Below, in pieces: positions 63,102 through 64,000 of a stretch of DNA of 64,000 bases. The translations under genes and the position numbers were made by a program. This DNA comes from Isoetes taiwanensis (lineage: Eukaryota; Streptophyta; Lycopodiopsida; Isoetales; Isoetaceae), in the NCBI GenBank assembly GCA_021234155.1, contig JAJEKV010000004.1, forward strand, positions 24,341,662 to 24,405,661. Reading direction: 5' to 3'. The notes beneath the pieces are model-generated. The model made no database searches. It was not told the origin of the DNA and was given only the letters and a program-made list of their open reading frames with translations. The stretch's first letter is position 1. Each line of letters opens with the position of its first letter.

Positions 63102-63716
63102 TGACCCTTTGTCAAAACTACGTAATATTTTTCAGGGAAAATCAAGAAGACTCCTCGGCGAAGTGGAGCAAGAAGAAAGCGAGTTTTCATCTCCCACTGT
63201 CCAAAGTGACCACGGTTGAAGTTATGTCTCACAAGGTTATTCATGGCGCCTTCCAAGAAAGGAGACCATTTCATCTTTTATTGAATGGGCATTTCCGTGG
63301 ATCAGGAGGTTTTGGAATGGGCAGCAAATTCTGCAAACAACCGTAGAGGGCATATGGAGTGTGTATATTTGAAGCTACAGGAAATGTGGTGCCTCCATCA
63401 AATTCGTGAGTCCAACCTTTCCTTGTGATCCGTGGTCCCCTTTCTATCTAAATCGACTCTCCTTCACCTCATTTTTTTGTTATGCATTTTCTTTTTATAA
63501 AAATGCCTTTGTTTTGTTAAATGGCATGGTGCCATTCTTTTTTCTCATATGATTGCTCTGAACCCGACGCATGAAAACAAATGCAGATTTCCGGTATTTC
63601 TTGGAAGGTGTGCGAGACTTGTTTTAATATAGTGAAGTCATTTGACTCACTGGAATGTTTCTGGAATGCTCAAATATTTTGAAATCGTGGCTTTACATGC
63701 CCATGTAATCTTTCTA
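63102..63716. other. No gene recognised
   Basis: Short frames only. The stretch 63130-63400 may be old coding sequence (several changing frames, Arg/Lys-rich), with no family recognised. Confidence 0.3.
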
Positions 63717-63872
63717 TTTGAATATAAACTTCTCTTTTCAAACTTGTTTGTGTACAAATGATTTTTCCCGCTCTTGTAAGTTCTCTAATTGCTTTATGAA
63801 TATAAACTTCTCTTTTCAAACTTGTTTGTGTACAAATGATTTTTCCTGCTCTTGTAAGTTCTCTAATTGTGA
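63717..63872. repeat. Tandem duplication, 78-base unit, two copies
   Basis: TGAATATAAACTTCTCTTTT to CTTGTAAGTTCTCTAATTG is present twice, at 63719 and 63797, with one substitution (CCCGC/CCTGC). The open frame across it is an artefact of the repeat. Confidence 0.9.
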
Positions 63873-64000
63873 AGTCACAGGACTCACTAATTTGTGTCAG
63901 AATGAGTTGTTCAAGATTTGTAAGTGAAATGTTTTTGAGGTCAGAAATGGAAACTTAGCTCTAAACTCAAACACTTATTCATCCTAATGTAAGAAATGCC

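Noticed and set aside
63718-63927. Cys/Phe-rich 69-residue frame
   Set aside because: It is produced by translating the 78-base tandem duplication.

Overview
The window is nuclear DNA of a land plant. Plant-type PPR and ferredoxin-dependent glutamate synthase remnants, LTR elements primed by initiator tRNA-Met, a plant-type U6 snRNA and tRNA-derived SINEs all point that way. The form of the PPR repeats and the scarcity of intact genes among nested transposons suggest a seed-free plant (fern, lycophyte or bryophyte), but that is a weak inference. Almost nothing here looks like a fully intact host gene. Most of the window is transposons, satellites and broken gene copies.

Layout. 0.4-2.1 kb: degenerate, intron-containing Fd-GOGAT copy (+). 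2.1-4.6 kb: foldback element, a dispersed repeat pair and short tandem repeats. 4.7-5.3 kb: intact ORF resembling a shortened MED26/TFIIS-N-like protein. 6.3-8.0 kb: PPR pseudogene. 8.3-13.3 kb: complete young Copia element (-) with a 5-bp target duplication. 13.3-22 kb: mostly anonymous, with two duplicated blocks. 22.1-23.4 and 37.6-38.3 kb: the two halves of one minus-strand gene with a RING-like zinc finger, separated by a 14-kb intron that holds a 13.5-kb Ty3/gypsy chromovirus (23.7-37.2 kb). 39.4-46.2 kb: remnant of a related gypsy element, apparently split by a Helitron. 46.9 kb: U6-like snRNA. 49.5-52.4 kb: two LINE fragments in opposite orientation. 52.4-54.1 kb: 3' end of another related gypsy element. 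54.1-61.1 kb: GA-rich tracts, a tRNA-derived SINE family and a satellite rich in heat-shock-element motifs, arranged as a repeated module. 61.6-63.1 kb: decayed gene with a possible SANT/trihelix-like segment.

Main discovery. The chromovirus carries several ORFs between its primer-binding site and gag. One has a C-terminal half that is a complete, well-preserved histone H3 fold (33653-34252, -), with a replaced N-terminal tail that still has an ARKS motif. A second, much more diverged and broken H3-derived ORF lies at 39388-40499 (-), to the left of a related 5' LTR. An H3 gene therefore appears to be a lineage feature of these retrotransposons rather than a single accident. The same element encodes an integrase with a C-terminal chromodomain, a domain type that in other proteins reads methylated H3 tails, so a link between the element's H3 and its integration or chromatin state is a testable hypothesis.

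Limits. All calls come from reading the sequence by eye. Many reading frames are broken by single-base indels, often in homopolymers, so decay and assembly error cannot be told apart here.
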